Part shown: one piece after another, positions 55,123 to 64,000 of the stretch
How the letters are laid out: each line of letters starts with the position of its first letter
How positions within the stretch are numbered: position 1 is the stretch's first letter
DNA from: Polynucleobacter sp. Tro8-14-1
Lineage (GTDB): Bacteria > Pseudomonadota > Gammaproteobacteria > Burkholderiales > Burkholderiaceae
Direction: 5' to 3'
Assembly (NCBI RefSeq): GCF_018881655.1
Contig: NZ_JACVPX010000003.1
Coordinates: 1 to 64,000, forward strand
DNA: 64,000 bases
The notes under the pieces: generated by a model
The model's input: the letters and a program-made list of their open reading frames with translations, nothing else
The model's database searches: none
What the model was told of the DNA's origin: nothing
Translations under genes and position numbers: made by a program

Positions 55123-56298
55123 TTACTTGGAAAGCTGACGCATGGCACTTTCAAGACCATTTAGAGTGACTGGGTACATACGATCTTTCATGAGGTTTTG
55201 CATGATGTCGATCGATTGACGGTATTGCCAGATGGATTCAGGCTCAGGATTAAGCCACGCAAAATGCGGGAAGTGGTCAATGAGCCTATTAATCCAAACA
55301 GCGCCCGCTTCTTTATTGTTGTATTCAACGGAGCCATTGGGGCTCAATATTTCATAAGGAGACATCGTCGCATCTCCAACAAAGATGAGCTTGTAGTCGG
55401 GTCCATATTTATTAATGATTTCTTGCGTTGCAGTCACTTGATCACGTCTACGGCGATTGCTTTGCCATAAGTTTTCATAAACACAGTTATGGAAATAGTA
55501 ATGTTCTAAGTGCTTAAATTCAGCTTTGGCAGCAGAAAATAACTCAGCAATGCGTTGGATATGATCATCCATCGAGCCGCCGACATCCATGAGCAGTAGA
55601 ACTTTTACCTGGTTGTGTCGCTCGGGTCGCATTTGAATATCGAGCATGCCGGCATTGGCAGCTGTTGAATGAATAGTCTTATCTAAATCGAGCTCTAGAG
55701 TAGATCCTTCTCGGGCAAAGCGACGTAGGCGCCGTAAAGCGACTTTAATATTGCGTGTACCTAATGCTAGATCACTGTCGTAATCCTTAAATTCTCTAGC
55801 TTCCCAGACTTTGATGGCCGTTCTGTTGCCGGCACTCTCGCCACCAATACGGATGCCTTCGGGGTGATAGCCGCTGTGACCAAATGGTGAAGAACCACCT
55901 GCGCCAATCCATTTATTGCCACCGCCATGCCATTCTTTTTGCTCTTTTAAAAGCTCCTCAAGCCGCTTCTTTAAGGCATCCGGACCACCTAATTTCTGCA
56001 GCGCAGCTTTTTCTTCATCCGTTAGTACGCGTTGAAGTTTTTTCTCTAACCATTCCAGTGGAATATCTGGCGATAGAGCAATGATTTGTTCAATCCCGTT
56101 GAAGTAGCTACCAAACACTTGATCAAAGCGATCAAAGTGTTGCTCATCCTTAACCAATATTAAGCGCGAGAACTGATAAAACTCATCAATAGAGGGGTTA
56201 ATAACACCCGATTTCAAACCCTCCAAAAGAGTTAAAAACTCTCGTACTGAAACAGGCACCTTGGCCTCTTTCAGATTTAGGAAGAATTGAATCAACAT
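55123..56298 (-). CDS. CoxE-like VWA-domain protein
   Basis: 391 residues with a C-terminal von Willebrand A domain. The metal-site motif is DVGGS (Asp238 to Ser242), with Gly in place of the usual middle Ser. An N-terminal helical region and a Gly-rich hinge (HGGGNKWIGAGGSSPFG) precede it. CoxE works with the MoxR/CoxD ATPase as a chaperone in maturation of molybdenum hydroxylases such as CO dehydrogenase. The ATPase gene lies 24 bp upstream. Confidence 0.88.
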   Translation of the reverse strand: MLIQFFLNLKEAKVPVSVREFLTLLEGLKSGVINPSIDEFYQFSRLILVKDEQHFDRFDQVFGSYFNGIEQIIALSPDIPLEWLEKKLQRVLTDEEKAALQKLGGPDALKKRLEELLKEQKEWHGGGNKWIGAGGSSPFGHSGYHPEGIRIGGESAGNRTAIKVWEAREFKDYDSDLALGTRNIKVALRRLRRFAREGSTLELDLDKTIHSTAANAGMLDIQMRPERHNQVKVLLLMDVGGSMDDHIQRIAELFSAAKAEFKHLEHYYFHNCVYENLWQSNRRRRDQVTATQEIINKYGPDYKLIFVGDATMSPYEILSPNGSVEYNNKEAGAVWINRLIDHFPHFAWLNPEPESIWQYRQSIDIMQNLMKDRMYPVTLNGLESAMRQLSK

Positions 56299-56322
56299 GT
56301 CAGAAGTCTTCTGGCTAACAAG

Positions 56323-57198
56323 TTAGCGATGATTGCGATTCATCATGACCAAGCGCTCAAATAGATGAATATCTTGTTCATTCTTAAGTAAAGCCCCATG
56401 CAAGGGCGGTACGACAATCTTTTCATCGCTGCTGTGCAGCGCTTCAGGCGGAATGTCTTCAGCCAATAAGAGCTTGAGCCAGTCGATTAATTCAGATGTA
56501 GAGGGCTTCTTTTTTAAGCCCGGTAACGAGCGTATCTGGTAGAAGGCCTTGAGGGCAGCGTCCAAAAGATCCTGTTTGATATTGGGGTGGTGCACATCCA
56601 CGATGCTTTGCATCGTATTGGCGTCCGGGAAGGTGATGTAATGAAAGAAGCAACGACGCAAGAAGGCGTCGGGCAATTCCTTTTCATTGTTTGAAGTAAT
56701 GATGACGAGCGGACGATGTTTAGCCTTAATCAATTCACGAGTTTCATAGACGTAAAACTCCATGCGATCAATTTCACGTAATAAGTCATTCGGAAACTCA
56801 ATATCTGCTTTATCGATTTCATCAATGAGCAATACGGTAGGTTCGTCTGCCTCAAAAGCTTGCCAAAGAACACCTTTCACAATGTAGTTTCGAATATCGT
56901 TTACTTTTTCATCGCCCAATTGGGAGTCGCGCAAACGGCTTACGGCATCGTATTCATATAGACCCTGCTGAGCCTTTGTGGTTGATTTGATATGCCATTG
57001 CAATAGCGGCATGTTGAGGGCAGCTGCTACTTCTTCAGCGAGCATGGTTTTCCCAGTACCGGGCTCACCTTTAATAAGAAGGGGGCGCTGCAGAGCAATG
57101 GCCGCATTTACTGCCAATTTCAGATCATCGGTAGCGACATAGCTTTGGCTGCCTGCAAAGCGATTTTGAGAGGGTGGGGTGGATTTGCTCATAGACAT
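56323..57198 (-). CDS. MoxR/CoxD-family AAA+ ATPase
   Basis: 291 residues. Walker A GEPGTGKT (44-51), Walker B LLIDEIDKAD, sensor 1 ITSNNEKELPDAFLRRC with arginine finger region, and the helical lid at the C-terminus. It is the AAA+ partner of the CoxE-like VWA protein encoded next. In carboxydotrophs CoxD assembles the sulphur-copper-molybdenum site; outside them it probably helps cofactor insertion into other molybdo-hydroxylases. Confidence 0.9.
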   Translation of the reverse strand: MSMSKSTPPSQNRFAGSQSYVATDDLKLAVNAAIALQRPLLIKGEPGTGKTMLAEEVAAALNMPLLQWHIKSTTKAQQGLYEYDAVSRLRDSQLGDEKVNDIRNYIVKGVLWQAFEADEPTVLLIDEIDKADIEFPNDLLREIDRMEFYVYETRELIKAKHRPLVIITSNNEKELPDAFLRRCFFHYITFPDANTMQSIVDVHHPNIKQDLLDAALKAFYQIRSLPGLKKKPSTSELIDWLKLLLAEDIPPEALHSSDEKIVVPPLHGALLKNEQDIHLFERLVMMNRNHR

Positions 57199-57282
57199 AC
57201 CTAAATAAGGACTGGATTAAGCATTCAAGTATAGGTAAATGAGGGGAATTTTTCAGTGTTTCTACTGATTTTGGCCTCTGAA

Positions 57283-57312
57283 ATGACGGGAAAGGCATCT
57301 GTCCGCTATACT
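57283..57312 (+). promoter_or_regulatory. Predicted sigma-70 promoter for the cytochrome c pair
   Basis: The -10 box TATACT (57307-57312) has an ATGACG element (57283-57288) 18 bp upstream. A transcript would start near 57319, just before an FNR-type box and about 37 bp before the first cytochrome start. Confidence 0.5.
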
Positions 57313-57321
57313 CTTCCCAAA

Positions 57322-57335
57322 TTGATCCAAATCAA
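57322..57335. promoter_or_regulatory. Perfect FNR/Anr-type binding site
   Basis: TTGATCCAAATCAA is an exact match to the FNR consensus TTGATnnnnATCAA. It lies just downstream of the predicted -10 box of the cytochrome c genes, where a bound FNR-type protein would repress. No FNR-type regulator gene is visible in the window. Confidence 0.65.
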
Positions 57336-57355
57336 ACTCATTAATAATGATTTCT

Positions 57356-57721
57356 ATGAAAAAACTCACATTTCTTCCTCATTTGGCCGTTGCTGCAACT
57401 TTAGCTTTTGCAGGTTCTGTTGCTCAGGCTGATGAAGTTAAAGGCAATGCCGCTGCAGGTAACGCTAAGGTTTGGCTTTGTGTTGGCTGCCACTCAATCC
57501 CTGATTACCGCGCTGATTACCCATTGGTATACAAAGTGCCCATGTTGGGCGGTCAAAATGGCGCCTATATTGCTACCGCTTTGTCAGAGTACAAAAAGGG
57601 TGAGCGCAAGCATCCAACGATGCGCGCTATCGCTGCCAGCTTGTCTGACCAGGATATGGCCGATATTGGCGAATACTATGCTGCGCAAACTGCCAGCACA
57701 CCTAACAACCCATTGAAGTGA
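57356..57721 (+). CDS. Periplasmic class I cytochrome c
   Basis: 121 residues from ATG 57356 (ATG 57347 is an alternative). Sec signal to VAQAD, then one haem site C42-VG-CH46 and a likely distal Met in PTMRAIAASL. It transfers electrons in the periplasm. The second cytochrome gene follows at once. Pairs of this kind often accept electrons from exported dehydrogenases, and the nearby Cox-type maturation genes suggest a link to the IorAB-like enzyme. Confidence 0.88.
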   Translation: MKKLTFLPHLAVAATLAFAGSVAQADEVKGNAAAGNAKVWLCVGCHSIPDYRADYPLVYKVPMLGGQNGAYIATALSEYKKGERKHPTMRAIAASLSDQDMADIGEYYAAQTASTPNNPLK

Positions 57722-57752
57722 TTCATTGATAAAGATACATAGAGATACTTTT

Positions 57753-58106
57753 ATGAAATTTGCACTAATTACAGCAGTTTTGCTCTCCAGCATTGGTTTG
57801 GTAAACGTAGCAAATGCTGCTAGCGTAGATAAAGGTCAGGCATTGGTAGAGAAGGGTAATTGCGCCTCTTGCCATGGTGCTGGACTCAATGCCCCAATCT
57901 TGCCCGCCTATCCAAGGTTAGCTGGTCAGTATTCTGACTACTTGTATTACGCCTTGAAGGCTTACAAAGTAGGCAACGGCAATCCTCAGTATGGTCGTAA
58001 TAACGCCATCATGGGCTCCCAAGTTCAGGCCTTTAGCGATGCTGATATACAAGATATCGCCGCTTATATTTCAAGTTTGCCAGGAAATTTTGTTATTAAA
58101 AAGTAA
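57753..58106 (+). CDS. Periplasmic class I cytochrome c
   Basis: 117 residues from ATG 57753 (31 bp after the first cytochrome); the in-frame ATG at 57726 would add a charged leader. Signal peptide ends near NAAS. Haem motif C37-AS-CH41, and the distal Met in AIMGSQVQAFS. YPRLAGQYSDYLYYALKAYK is typical of the cytochrome c553/c4-domain type. A terminator follows. Probable electron acceptor together with the first cytochrome. Confidence 0.9.
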   Translation: MKFALITAVLLSSIGLVNVANAASVDKGQALVEKGNCASCHGAGLNAPILPAYPRLAGQYSDYLYYALKAYKVGNGNPQYGRNNAIMGSQVQAFSDADIQDIAAYISSLPGNFVIKK

Positions 58107-58132
58107 ACCCTGCTAGCTCAGGCTGCTTAGAT

Positions 58133-58169
58133 TAAAGGCTTAGAATATCTTTCTAAGCCTTTATTTTTT
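58133..58169. terminator. Bidirectional terminator between cytochrome and GntR genes
   Basis: The stem TAAAGGCTTAGA (58133-58144) pairs with TCTAAGCCTTTA (58152-58163), followed by TTTTTT on the plus strand; the minus strand has a short T-rich tail. It separates two convergent genes. Confidence 0.88.
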
Positions 58170-58176
58170 ATAGGTT

Positions 58177-58815
58177 TTATCTTAACGCTTCTAGCCCATG
58201 GGCAAGATGTTTACGCATCACCGCTTCAGCAGCTTGCTCATCTCGCTTGAGAAGTGCCCGAAGGATTTCTCGGTGCTCAACTAATGAGTTTTGCAGTCTA
58301 CCGGTGCTGGTTAATGAGTCTCTACGATGTAATTTGAGAACTTTGCGTAGATCTGCAATGACGCTATTCATCCATTTATTACCTGCAATTTCTTGAATTA
58401 GCTCATGAAATTTGCCATTTATCTCAAAAAACTGCTCAATATCCCGGTCGGCAGCTGCTTTTTCTAAGCGGTGGTGTAGGTGATCCAGCATATTTAATTC
58501 AGCTTCAGTCGCTTTAATCGCTGTTTCCTTAGCTGCTTGACCCTCTAAAAGGGAGAGAATCGTGAAGATTTGTTCTAGATCTTTTCTAGCCACCTCAGTT
58601 ACATAGGCTCCACGACGCATCTTGATGGTAACCAGACCTTCAGAGGCTAGGACCTTAATTGCCTCACGCATTGGCGTGCGGCTGATGCCGAATTGGTCAG
58701 CAAGCGATTGTTCATCTAACCAGCTGCTTGGAGCTAGTTGCTTGCTAAATATCTGCTCCCTTAGCCGATCGGCTACGTCTTCGTATAAGGGTCTGTTATT
58801 CAGTTTTGTATTCAT
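58177..58815 (-). CDS. GntR-family regulator with FCD domain
   Basis: 212 residues from ATG 58815; the frame extends to 58884 but the upstream part lies in the promoter. Winged helix at the N-terminus (LADQFGISRTPMREAIKVLA) and an FCD ligand-binding domain with metal-site residues in DRDIEQFFEINGKFHELI. It is divergent from the methylmalonyl-CoA mutase operon, which it probably controls. The start codon lies within a perfect palindrome, so it almost certainly autoregulates. Confidence 0.9.
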   Translation of the reverse strand: MNTKLNNRPLYEDVADRLREQIFSKQLAPSSWLDEQSLADQFGISRTPMREAIKVLASEGLVTIKMRRGAYVTEVARKDLEQIFTILSLLEGQAAKETAIKATEAELNMLDHLHHRLEKAAADRDIEQFFEINGKFHELIQEIAGNKWMNSVIADLRKVLKLHRRDSLTSTGRLQNSLVEHREILRALLKRDEQAAEAVMRKHLAHGLEALR

Positions 58816-58857
58816 AATTATGAATACATGATAGCTAGACAAATAAATAATTGTCAA
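58807..58857 (-). promoter_or_regulatory. GntR promoter with 22-bp perfect operator
   Basis: On the minus strand, TTGACA (58857-58852) and TATCAT (58833-58828) are spaced by 18 bp. The half-site TGTATTCATAA (58807-58817) and its exact inverted copy (58818-58828) form a 22-bp palindrome that covers the predicted start of transcription and the GntR start codon. The transcript would have a leader of only about six bases. Confidence 0.7.
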
Positions 58858-58911
58858 GCAGAATGTAGGGATATTTCGATGCAATGCAGCAAAAATTAAC
58901 CGGGAGTTTTT

Positions 58912-61086
58912 GTGAGTTCTAAAGAAAACAATTCATGGCCATCATTTCCAGATGCCAATCTAGAGGCCTGGAAAAAGTCAGCGCAAAAATCTGCACCTCA
59001 TGGTGATGTTGATTCCTTGGGTTGGAAAACTCCGGATGGAATTCATTTAAAAGCTTTATACACATCATCGGATGTTGAAGGTCTTAACTACACCGATACA
59101 TTGCCTGGATTTGAACCATTTGTACGTGGTCCACAAGCAACAATGTACTCGGTTCGTCCTTGGACCATTCGTCAGTACGCTGGTTTTTCAACTGCAGAAG
59201 AATCCAATGCTTTTTATCGCAAGGCACTTGATGCAGGTGGTCAAGGTGTATCCGTTGCTTTTGACTTAGCTACTCATCGCGGCTACGACTCCGATCATCC
59301 GCGTGTTACCGGTGACGTTGGTAAGGCCGGTGTTGCCATTGACTCTGTAGAAGATATGAAAATCTTGTTCGATGGCATTCCATTGGATAAGGTATCCGTT
59401 TCAATGACAATGAACGGAGCTGTATTGCCGGTTCTGGCTGGTTACATTGTGGCTGGTGAAGAGCAAGGCGTGAAGCAGGGGCAATTATCCGGAACGATTC
59501 AGAATGACATTCTGAAAGAGTTCATGGTTCGCAATACCTACATTTACCCACCAGAACCTTCGATTCGTATTATTGGCGACATTATTGAGTACACCGCTAA
59601 GCACATGCCGAAGTTCAACTCGATTTCTATTTCGGGTTACCACATGCAAGAGGCTGGAGCCAATCAAGTGTTGGAGTTGGCATTCACCTTGGCCGATGGT
59701 AAAGAGTATGTAAAAACAGCGCTCGCTAAAGGTTTGGATGTTGATGGCTTTGCAGGTCGCCTCTCTTTCTTCTTTGCGATTGGTATGAATTTCTACCTTG
59801 AAGTGGCCAAGTTGCGTGCCGCCCGCTTGTTGTGGTGGCGCATTATGAAGTCCTTCGAGCCAAAGAATCCGAAGTCCTTAATGTTGCGTACGCACTGTCA
59901 AACATCGGGCTGGTCCTTAACTGAGCAAGATCCATACAACAACGTAGTAAGAACTACGGTAGAGGCGATGGCCGCAGTCTTTGGTGGCACACAGTCATTG
60001 CATACCAACTCTTTGGATGAGGCGATTGCCTTGCCTTCCGAGTTCTCCAGCCGTATTGCGCGTAACACTCAATTGATCCTTCAAGAAGAGACACATATTC
60101 CTAGCGTCATCGATCCATGGGCGGGTTCCTACATGATGGAAAACCTAACTCAAGAAATGGCTGACAAAGCCTGGGAAATTATTCAAGAAGTAGAAGCCAT
60201 GGGCGGTATGACCAAGGCGGTTGAAAGTGGTTGGGCTAAACTTAAAATTGAAGCTGCTGCTGCTGAAAAACAGGCCAAGATAGATTCAGGCTCCGACGTA
60301 ATTGTGGGTGTGAACAAATACAAGCTTAGCAAAGAGGATCTTGTTGATGTATTAATGATCGACAACGATAAAGTCCGTGAAGGTCAGGTTGCACGTCTTA
60401 AGGAAATTAAGGCTAAGCGTGACTCTAAGAAAGTAGAAGCTGCGTTAGAGGCATTAACTAAGGCTGCTGAAGATAACTCTGGAAACTTGTTGGAGTTATC
60501 TGTCAATGCAATTCGATTACGAGCAACCGTTGGTGAAGTATCTGATGCATTAGAAAAAGTTTACGGGCGCCATCGCGCCGATACTCAAAAGGTGACCGGT
60601 GTGTATGCAGCTGCTTATGACTCAGCCGAGGGCTGGGCAAAACTTCAAACTGAAATTGCTGACTTTGCAAAAGACTTTGGTCGTCGTCCACGTGTGATGA
60701 TTGCTAAGTTGGGGCAAGATGGCCATGACCGTGGTGCAAAGGTGGTTGCTACAGCCTATGCTGACTTGGGTTTTGACGTGGATATCGGCCCCCTATTTCA
60801 AACCCCAGAAGAATGTGCGCGTCAAGCGATCGAGAATGACGTACATGCCTTGGGAGTTTCTACATTGGCTGCTGGCCATAAGACATTGGTGCCAGCCATC
60901 ATTGCTGAATTGAAGAGGCAGGGTTCAGACGACATCATCGTATTCGTTGGTGGTGTGATTCCAAGGCAAGATTACGAGTTCCTCTATGAGGCAGGTGTAA
61001 AAGGTATTTATGGTCCAGGCACTCCAATTCCGGCTTCGGCTAAGGATGTGCTCGAGCAAATCCGCAAGTCTGTTAAACCAGCTTAG
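58912..61086 (+). CDS. scpA: Methylmalonyl-CoA mutase
   Basis: 724 residues starting at GTG 58912 with GGGAG at good spacing. It has the full-length large-subunit form with the (beta/alpha)8 barrel and a C-terminal cobalamin domain: DGHDRG (Asp603, His605, Gly608), then the [12 protein letters not shown] and [11 protein letters not shown] strands. It interconverts methylmalonyl-CoA and succinyl-CoA and needs adenosylcobalamin. First gene of an operon with MeaB and propionyl-CoA carboxylase. Confidence 0.95.
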   Translation: MSSKENNSWPSFPDANLEAWKKSAQKSAPHGDVDSLGWKTPDGIHLKALYTSSDVEGLNYTDTLPGFEPFVRGPQATMYSVRPWTIRQYAGFSTAEESNAFYRKALDAGGQGVSVAFDLATHRGYDSDHPRVTGDVGKAGVAIDSVEDMKILFDGIPLDKVSVSMTMNGAVLPVLAGYIVAGEEQGVKQGQLSGTIQNDILKEFMVRNTYIYPPEPSIRIIGDIIEYTAKHMPKFNSISISGYHMQEAGANQVLELAFTLADGKEYVKTALAKGLDVDGFAGRLSFFFAIGMNFYLEVAKLRAARLLWWRIMKSFEPKNPKSLMLRTHCQTSGWSLTEQDPYNNVVRTTVEAMAAVFGGTQSLHTNSLDEAIALPSEFSSRIARNTQLILQEETHIPSVIDPWAGSYMMENLTQEMADKAWEIIQEVEAMGGMTKAVESGWAKLKIEAAAAEKQAKIDSGSDVIVGVNKYKLSKEDLVDVLMIDNDKVREGQVARLKEIKAKRDSKKVEAALEALTKAAEDNSGNLLELSVNAIRLRATVGEVSDALEKVYGRHRADTQKVTGVYAAAYDSAEGWAKLQTEIADFAKDFGRRPRVMIAKLGQDGHDRGAKVVATAYADLGFDVDIGPLFQTPEECARQAIENDVHALGVSTLAAGHKTLVPAIIAELKRQGSDDIIVFVGGVIPRQDYEFLYEAGVKGIYGPGTPIPASAKDVLEQIRKSVKPA

Positions 61087-61100
61087 TACGGGCCATAGGC

Positions 61101-62126
61101 ATGCTCGAAGCCGCTGATCAAGCTCTAGTGAATGATCTCACTGGTGCGCCATCGCTTAAGCAGCGACGTGCATTAGCGAAGATCATTACGCTGCTTGAAT
61201 CAACTCGCTTAGATCACCGTCATCGCGCTGATGAGGTGCTGAATTCTCTATTGCCAAAAACAGGTAAATCATTTCGTCTGGGAATTTCAGGCGTTCCAGG
61301 TGTTGGCAAGTCGACCTTGATTGAGTCTTTGGGCCTTTACCTCATCGATAAAGGTCATCGAGTCGCTGTGTTAGCGATTGATCCTTCTTCCAGCATCTCT
61401 GGTGGCTCAATTTTGGGCGATAAGACCCGTATGGAGCGTCTATCCGTTCTTGAACATGCCTTTATTCGCCCCAGTCCATCGTCTTGTACGCTGGGTGGTG
61501 TTGCAGAGAAGACGCGTGAAGCCATGTTGGTTGCTGAAGCCGCAGGTTTTGATGTGATTATTGTTGAAACCGTTGGCGTAGGGCAGAGTGAGATTGCAGT
61601 TGCAGGTATGACTGACATGTTCCTGTTAATGCAACTCCCCAATGCTGGCGATGATCTACAGGCGATTAAAAAAGGTGTGATGGAAATTGCCGATCTGATC
61701 GTCATCAATAAAGTAGACATTGATCCTGATGCTGCAATGCGCGCTCAGTTATTTATTACCAGCTCATTACGACTGCTTGGTTTCCAAGGCAATCCAGATC
61801 ATGCATCCCATGACAAAGAATTTTGGCACCCACAAGTCATGACCTTAAGTGCCCTAGAGGGTAACGGCGTTCCGGAGTTATGGGAAAAGGTATCTCATTT
61901 TGAATCTCTCCAAAAGGCCAATGGGAAATTTGACTCTCGTCGTAAAGAGCAATCAGGTGCATGGATGTGGGATCGCATCGATGCAGGATTAAAAAATGCA
62001 TTTCGTAGTAATGAAGCCGTTCAAGCGCTTCTACCAAGCTTGGCAGCACAGGTAAACCAAGGAACTATGGCAGCTTCAGTAGCGGCAAGACGACTACTGG
62101 AAGCCATGGGGCATGAATTTTTCTAA
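61101..62126 (+). CDS. meaB: MeaB/ArgK GTPase, mutase chaperone
   Basis: 341 residues of the G3E family. P-loop GVPGVGKST (Gly64 to Thr72), [18 protein letters not shown] (switch region), and the Asn-Lys-Val-Asp specificity motif in VINKVDID. It protects the mutase and gates cobalamin loading. It lies 14 bp downstream of the mutase gene. Confidence 0.95.
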   Translation: MLEAADQALVNDLTGAPSLKQRRALAKIITLLESTRLDHRHRADEVLNSLLPKTGKSFRLGISGVPGVGKSTLIESLGLYLIDKGHRVAVLAIDPSSSISGGSILGDKTRMERLSVLEHAFIRPSPSSCTLGGVAEKTREAMLVAEAAGFDVIIVETVGVGQSEIAVAGMTDMFLLMQLPNAGDDLQAIKKGVMEIADLIVINKVDIDPDAAMRAQLFITSSLRLLGFQGNPDHASHDKEFWHPQVMTLSALEGNGVPELWEKVSHFESLQKANGKFDSRRKEQSGAWMWDRIDAGLKNAFRSNEAVQALLPSLAAQVNQGTMAASVAARRLLEAMGHEFF

Positions 62127-62136
62127 GGAGCAGGAA

Positions 62137-63669
62137 ATGAAGGAAATCATTCAACAACTCGAAGCTAAGCGTGAGCTTGCTCGATTGGGTGGCGGTCAAA
62201 AGCGCATCCAGGCTCAACATGCGAAGGGCAAATTAACTGCTCGTGAGCGTATTGAGCTTTTGCTTGATGCAGGCACATTTGAAGAGTGGGATATGTTTGT
62301 TGAGCACCGTTGTCATGATTTTGGCATGGCCGATCAAACTGTTCCTGGCGATGGGGTTGTCACTGGTTATGGAATGATTAATGGCCGCCTGGTGTTTGTT
62401 TTCTCTCAAGACTTCACCGTTTTAGGTGGCTCCTTATCAGAGGCCCATGCAGAAAAAATTTGCAAAATCATGGATCAAGCCCTCAAGGTAGGCGCTCCTG
62501 TAATTGGCCTCAATGACTCTGGCGGTGCGCGTATTCAAGAGGGTGTTGCCTCGCTTGGCGGCTATGCAGAGATTTTTCAGCGCAATGTAACCGCATCCGG
62601 CGTAATCCCGCAAATATCCCTGATCATGGGGCCTTCAGCTGGTGGCGCCGTATATTCCCCGGCCTTGACCGACTTCATTTTCATGGTCAAAGATAGTTCT
62701 TACATGTTTGTGACGGGCCCTGAAGTAGTGAAGACCGTTACTCATGAAGATGTTACTGCTGAAGAATTAGGTGGTGCTGTAACTCACTCAACAGTATCAG
62801 GTGTTTGCGATTTGGCTTTCGATAACGATGTTGATGCGATCATGATGTTGCGTCGTTTCTTTAACTACTTACCGCTCTCAAACCGTGAGAAACCACCTTT
62901 GATCAAAGGTGCAAACCGAACTGAAGAGCCTGATTTTTCATTAGATACCTTGGTGCCATCCAACCCCAATCAACCTTACGATATGAAAGAGTTGATTGAG
63001 AAGATCGTGGACGACGGTGAATTCTTTGAATTACAGCCTGACTACGCAAAAAATATCGTGATTGGCTTTGCTCGTATCGAAGGTCGATCCATTGGGATTG
63101 TTGCCAATCAACCACTGATTCTGGCTGGTTGTTTGGATATCAAGGCATCCATCAAGGCTGCGCGTTTCGTGCGCTTCTGCGATGCCTTCAATATTCCGGT
63201 AGTGACTTTGGTTGACGTTCCTGGCTTTATGCCTGGCACTGCACAAGAATACGGCGGCATTATTAAACATGGTGCGAAATTGCTCTATGCGTACGCTGAT
63301 TGCACCGTGCCCAAGGTGACTTTAATTACTCGTAAAGCTTATGGTGGCGCCTATGATGTGATGGCTTCTAAGCATTTACGTGGTGACGTCAACTTTGCCT
63401 GGCCTTCAGCAGAAATTGCAGTAATGGGTCCTAAGGGGGCTGTTGAGATTATTTTCCGTGAAGAGAAATCGGATCCAGTAAAAATCACTGCACGTGAAGC
63501 TGAGTACAAGTCGAAGTTTGCCAACCCTTTTGTGGCAGGTCGTCGCGGTTACATCGATGACGTCATTCTCCCGCATGAGACCCGTAAACGGATTGCTCGT
63601 TCACTAGCGATGCTCAAAGACAAAGACTTGAAGAATCCTGCGCGTAAACACGGCAATATTCCTCTGTAA
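62137..63669 (+). CDS. pccB: Propionyl-CoA carboxylase carboxyltransferase subunit
   Basis: 510 residues from ATG 62137, preceded by AAGGAG at 62125-62130; an upstream ATG at 62113 overlaps meaB and lacks this site. N- and C-terminal carboxyltransferase halves: [40 protein letters not shown] (first part) and [20 protein letters not shown]. It moves CO2 from biotin to propionyl-CoA, giving (S)-methylmalonyl-CoA. It overlaps none but follows meaB by 10 bp. Confidence 0.95.
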   Translation: MKEIIQQLEAKRELARLGGGQKRIQAQHAKGKLTARERIELLLDAGTFEEWDMFVEHRCHDFGMADQTVPGDGVVTGYGMINGRLVFVFSQDFTVLGGSLSEAHAEKICKIMDQALKVGAPVIGLNDSGGARIQEGVASLGGYAEIFQRNVTASGVIPQISLIMGPSAGGAVYSPALTDFIFMVKDSSYMFVTGPEVVKTVTHEDVTAEELGGAVTHSTVSGVCDLAFDNDVDAIMMLRRFFNYLPLSNREKPPLIKGANRTEEPDFSLDTLVPSNPNQPYDMKELIEKIVDDGEFFELQPDYAKNIVIGFARIEGRSIGIVANQPLILAGCLDIKASIKAARFVRFCDAFNIPVVTLVDVPGFMPGTAQEYGGIIKHGAKLLYAYADCTVPKVTLITRKAYGGAYDVMASKHLRGDVNFAWPSAEIAVMGPKGAVEIIFREEKSDPVKITAREAEYKSKFANPFVAGRRGYIDDVILPHETRKRIARSLAMLKDKDLKNPARKHGNIPL

Positions 63670-63684
63670 AGGCGCTGATAAATT

Positions 63685-64000
63685 ATGACTACGAAAATGT
63701 TTAAGAAAATTTTAATTGCTAACCGCGGTGAGATTGCTTGCCGTGTGATGATGACCGCTAAAAAAATGGGCATCAAGACTGTAGCCGTTTACTCAGAGGC
63801 CGATAAAGAAGCGCGTCACGTTCAACTGGCAGATGAGGCTGTTTGCATCGGACCGGCACCTTCGCGTGAATCCTACTTAGTAATGGACCGAATTATTCAG
63901 GCCTGCAAAGATACCGGCGCTGAAGCGGTTCATCCTGGCTACGGCTTCTTATCGGAGAACGAGCAGTTTGCTAAGCGTTGCGAAGAAGAAGGCATTGTCT
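63685..64000 (+). CDS. pccA: Propionyl-CoA carboxylase biotin carboxylase subunit, 5' part
   Basis: Begins at ATG 63685, 15 bp after pccB, and is cut by the window edge after about 105 residues. The N-terminal biotin carboxylase domain is plain: [34 protein letters not shown] and [17 protein letters not shown]. In the operon it supplies carboxybiotin to the PccB subunit. Confidence 0.93.
   Translation, partial: MTTKMFKKILIANRGEIACRVMMTAKKMGIKTVAVYSEADKEARHVQLADEAVCIGPAPSRESYLVMDRIIQACKDTGAEAVHPGYGFLSENEQFAKRCEEEGIV

Overview
The window looks like a chromosomal segment of a betaproteobacterium of the Burkholderiaceae, most likely a Polynucleobacter-type freshwater bacterium. This is inferred from protein style and gene order (CoxD/CoxE/XdhC sets, Bug-type binding proteins, FadN-type beta-oxidation enzymes, compact intergenic spaces and a moderately AT-leaning base composition judged by eye). 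No rRNA operon, prophage, CRISPR array or intact insertion sequence was seen. Coding density is very high. No gene-free stretch exceeds 300 bp; the longest gaps (159-401, 27900-28133, 36624-36857, 45461-45684) are about 220-245 bp. The last but one holds nothing I recognise.

Left part (1-9.3 kb): the start of an XRE-type regulator runs off the left edge, preceded by two near-identical palindromic operators. Then come a lipoprotein and a minus-strand catabolic operon (Bug binding protein, acyl-CoA synthetase, citryl-CoA lyase-like protein, two SDR dehydrogenases) whose substrate is unknown. A block of small genes follows: a micro HTH/zinc-knuckle protein, an exported protein, a zinc-ribbon Smr protein and a YqjD/YqjE/YqjK-like envelope trio. 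It ends with a divergent apt / MTA-SAH nucleosidase pair for adenine salvage.

Hydrocarbon and fatty-acid block (9.3-31.6 kb): a MarR-controlled tripartite efflux operon (OprM-like, EmrA, EmrB) is followed by an AlkB alkane hydroxylase and an AlkJ-like GMC alcohol dehydrogenase. Convergent to these is an IorAB-type molybdenum oxidoreductase and a beta-oxidation operon (acyl-CoA dehydrogenase, FadN-like fusion enzyme, thiolase, DUF2147, nitronate monooxygenase-like, enoyl-CoA hydratase) headed by a TetR regulator. An outer-membrane barrel, FadD and PlsC follow. Together they could carry an alkane or long-chain alcohol through to acetyl-CoA and phospholipid. The rubredoxin that AlkB needs is not in the window.

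Middle (31.6-48.4 kb): a hotdog thioesterase-like protein, an IlvD/Edd sugar-acid dehydratase, a porin-like protein with a membrane partner, TrhP (tRNA U34 hydroxylation), tRNA-Asn, ThiD, a MNT-HEPN toxin-antitoxin pair, the TPP-riboswitch-controlled thiCOSGE operon, a NUDIX hydrolase, tRNA-Arg, and an MFS/CaiB-type CoA-transferase pair with an overlapping 47-aa membrane ORF.

Right part (48.4-64 kb): parE-parC (topoisomerase IV), a molybdo-hydroxylase maturation set (XdhC, MocA-like, RidA, CoxE, CoxD/MoxR), and two cytochromes c downstream of a perfect FNR-type box. Last is the methylmalonyl-CoA pathway operon (mutase, MeaB GTPase, carboxyltransferase, biotin carboxylase cut by the right edge), divergent from a GntR regulator whose start codon lies inside a perfect 22-bp palindrome. 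The maturation set and cytochromes plausibly serve the IorAB enzyme 35 kb away.
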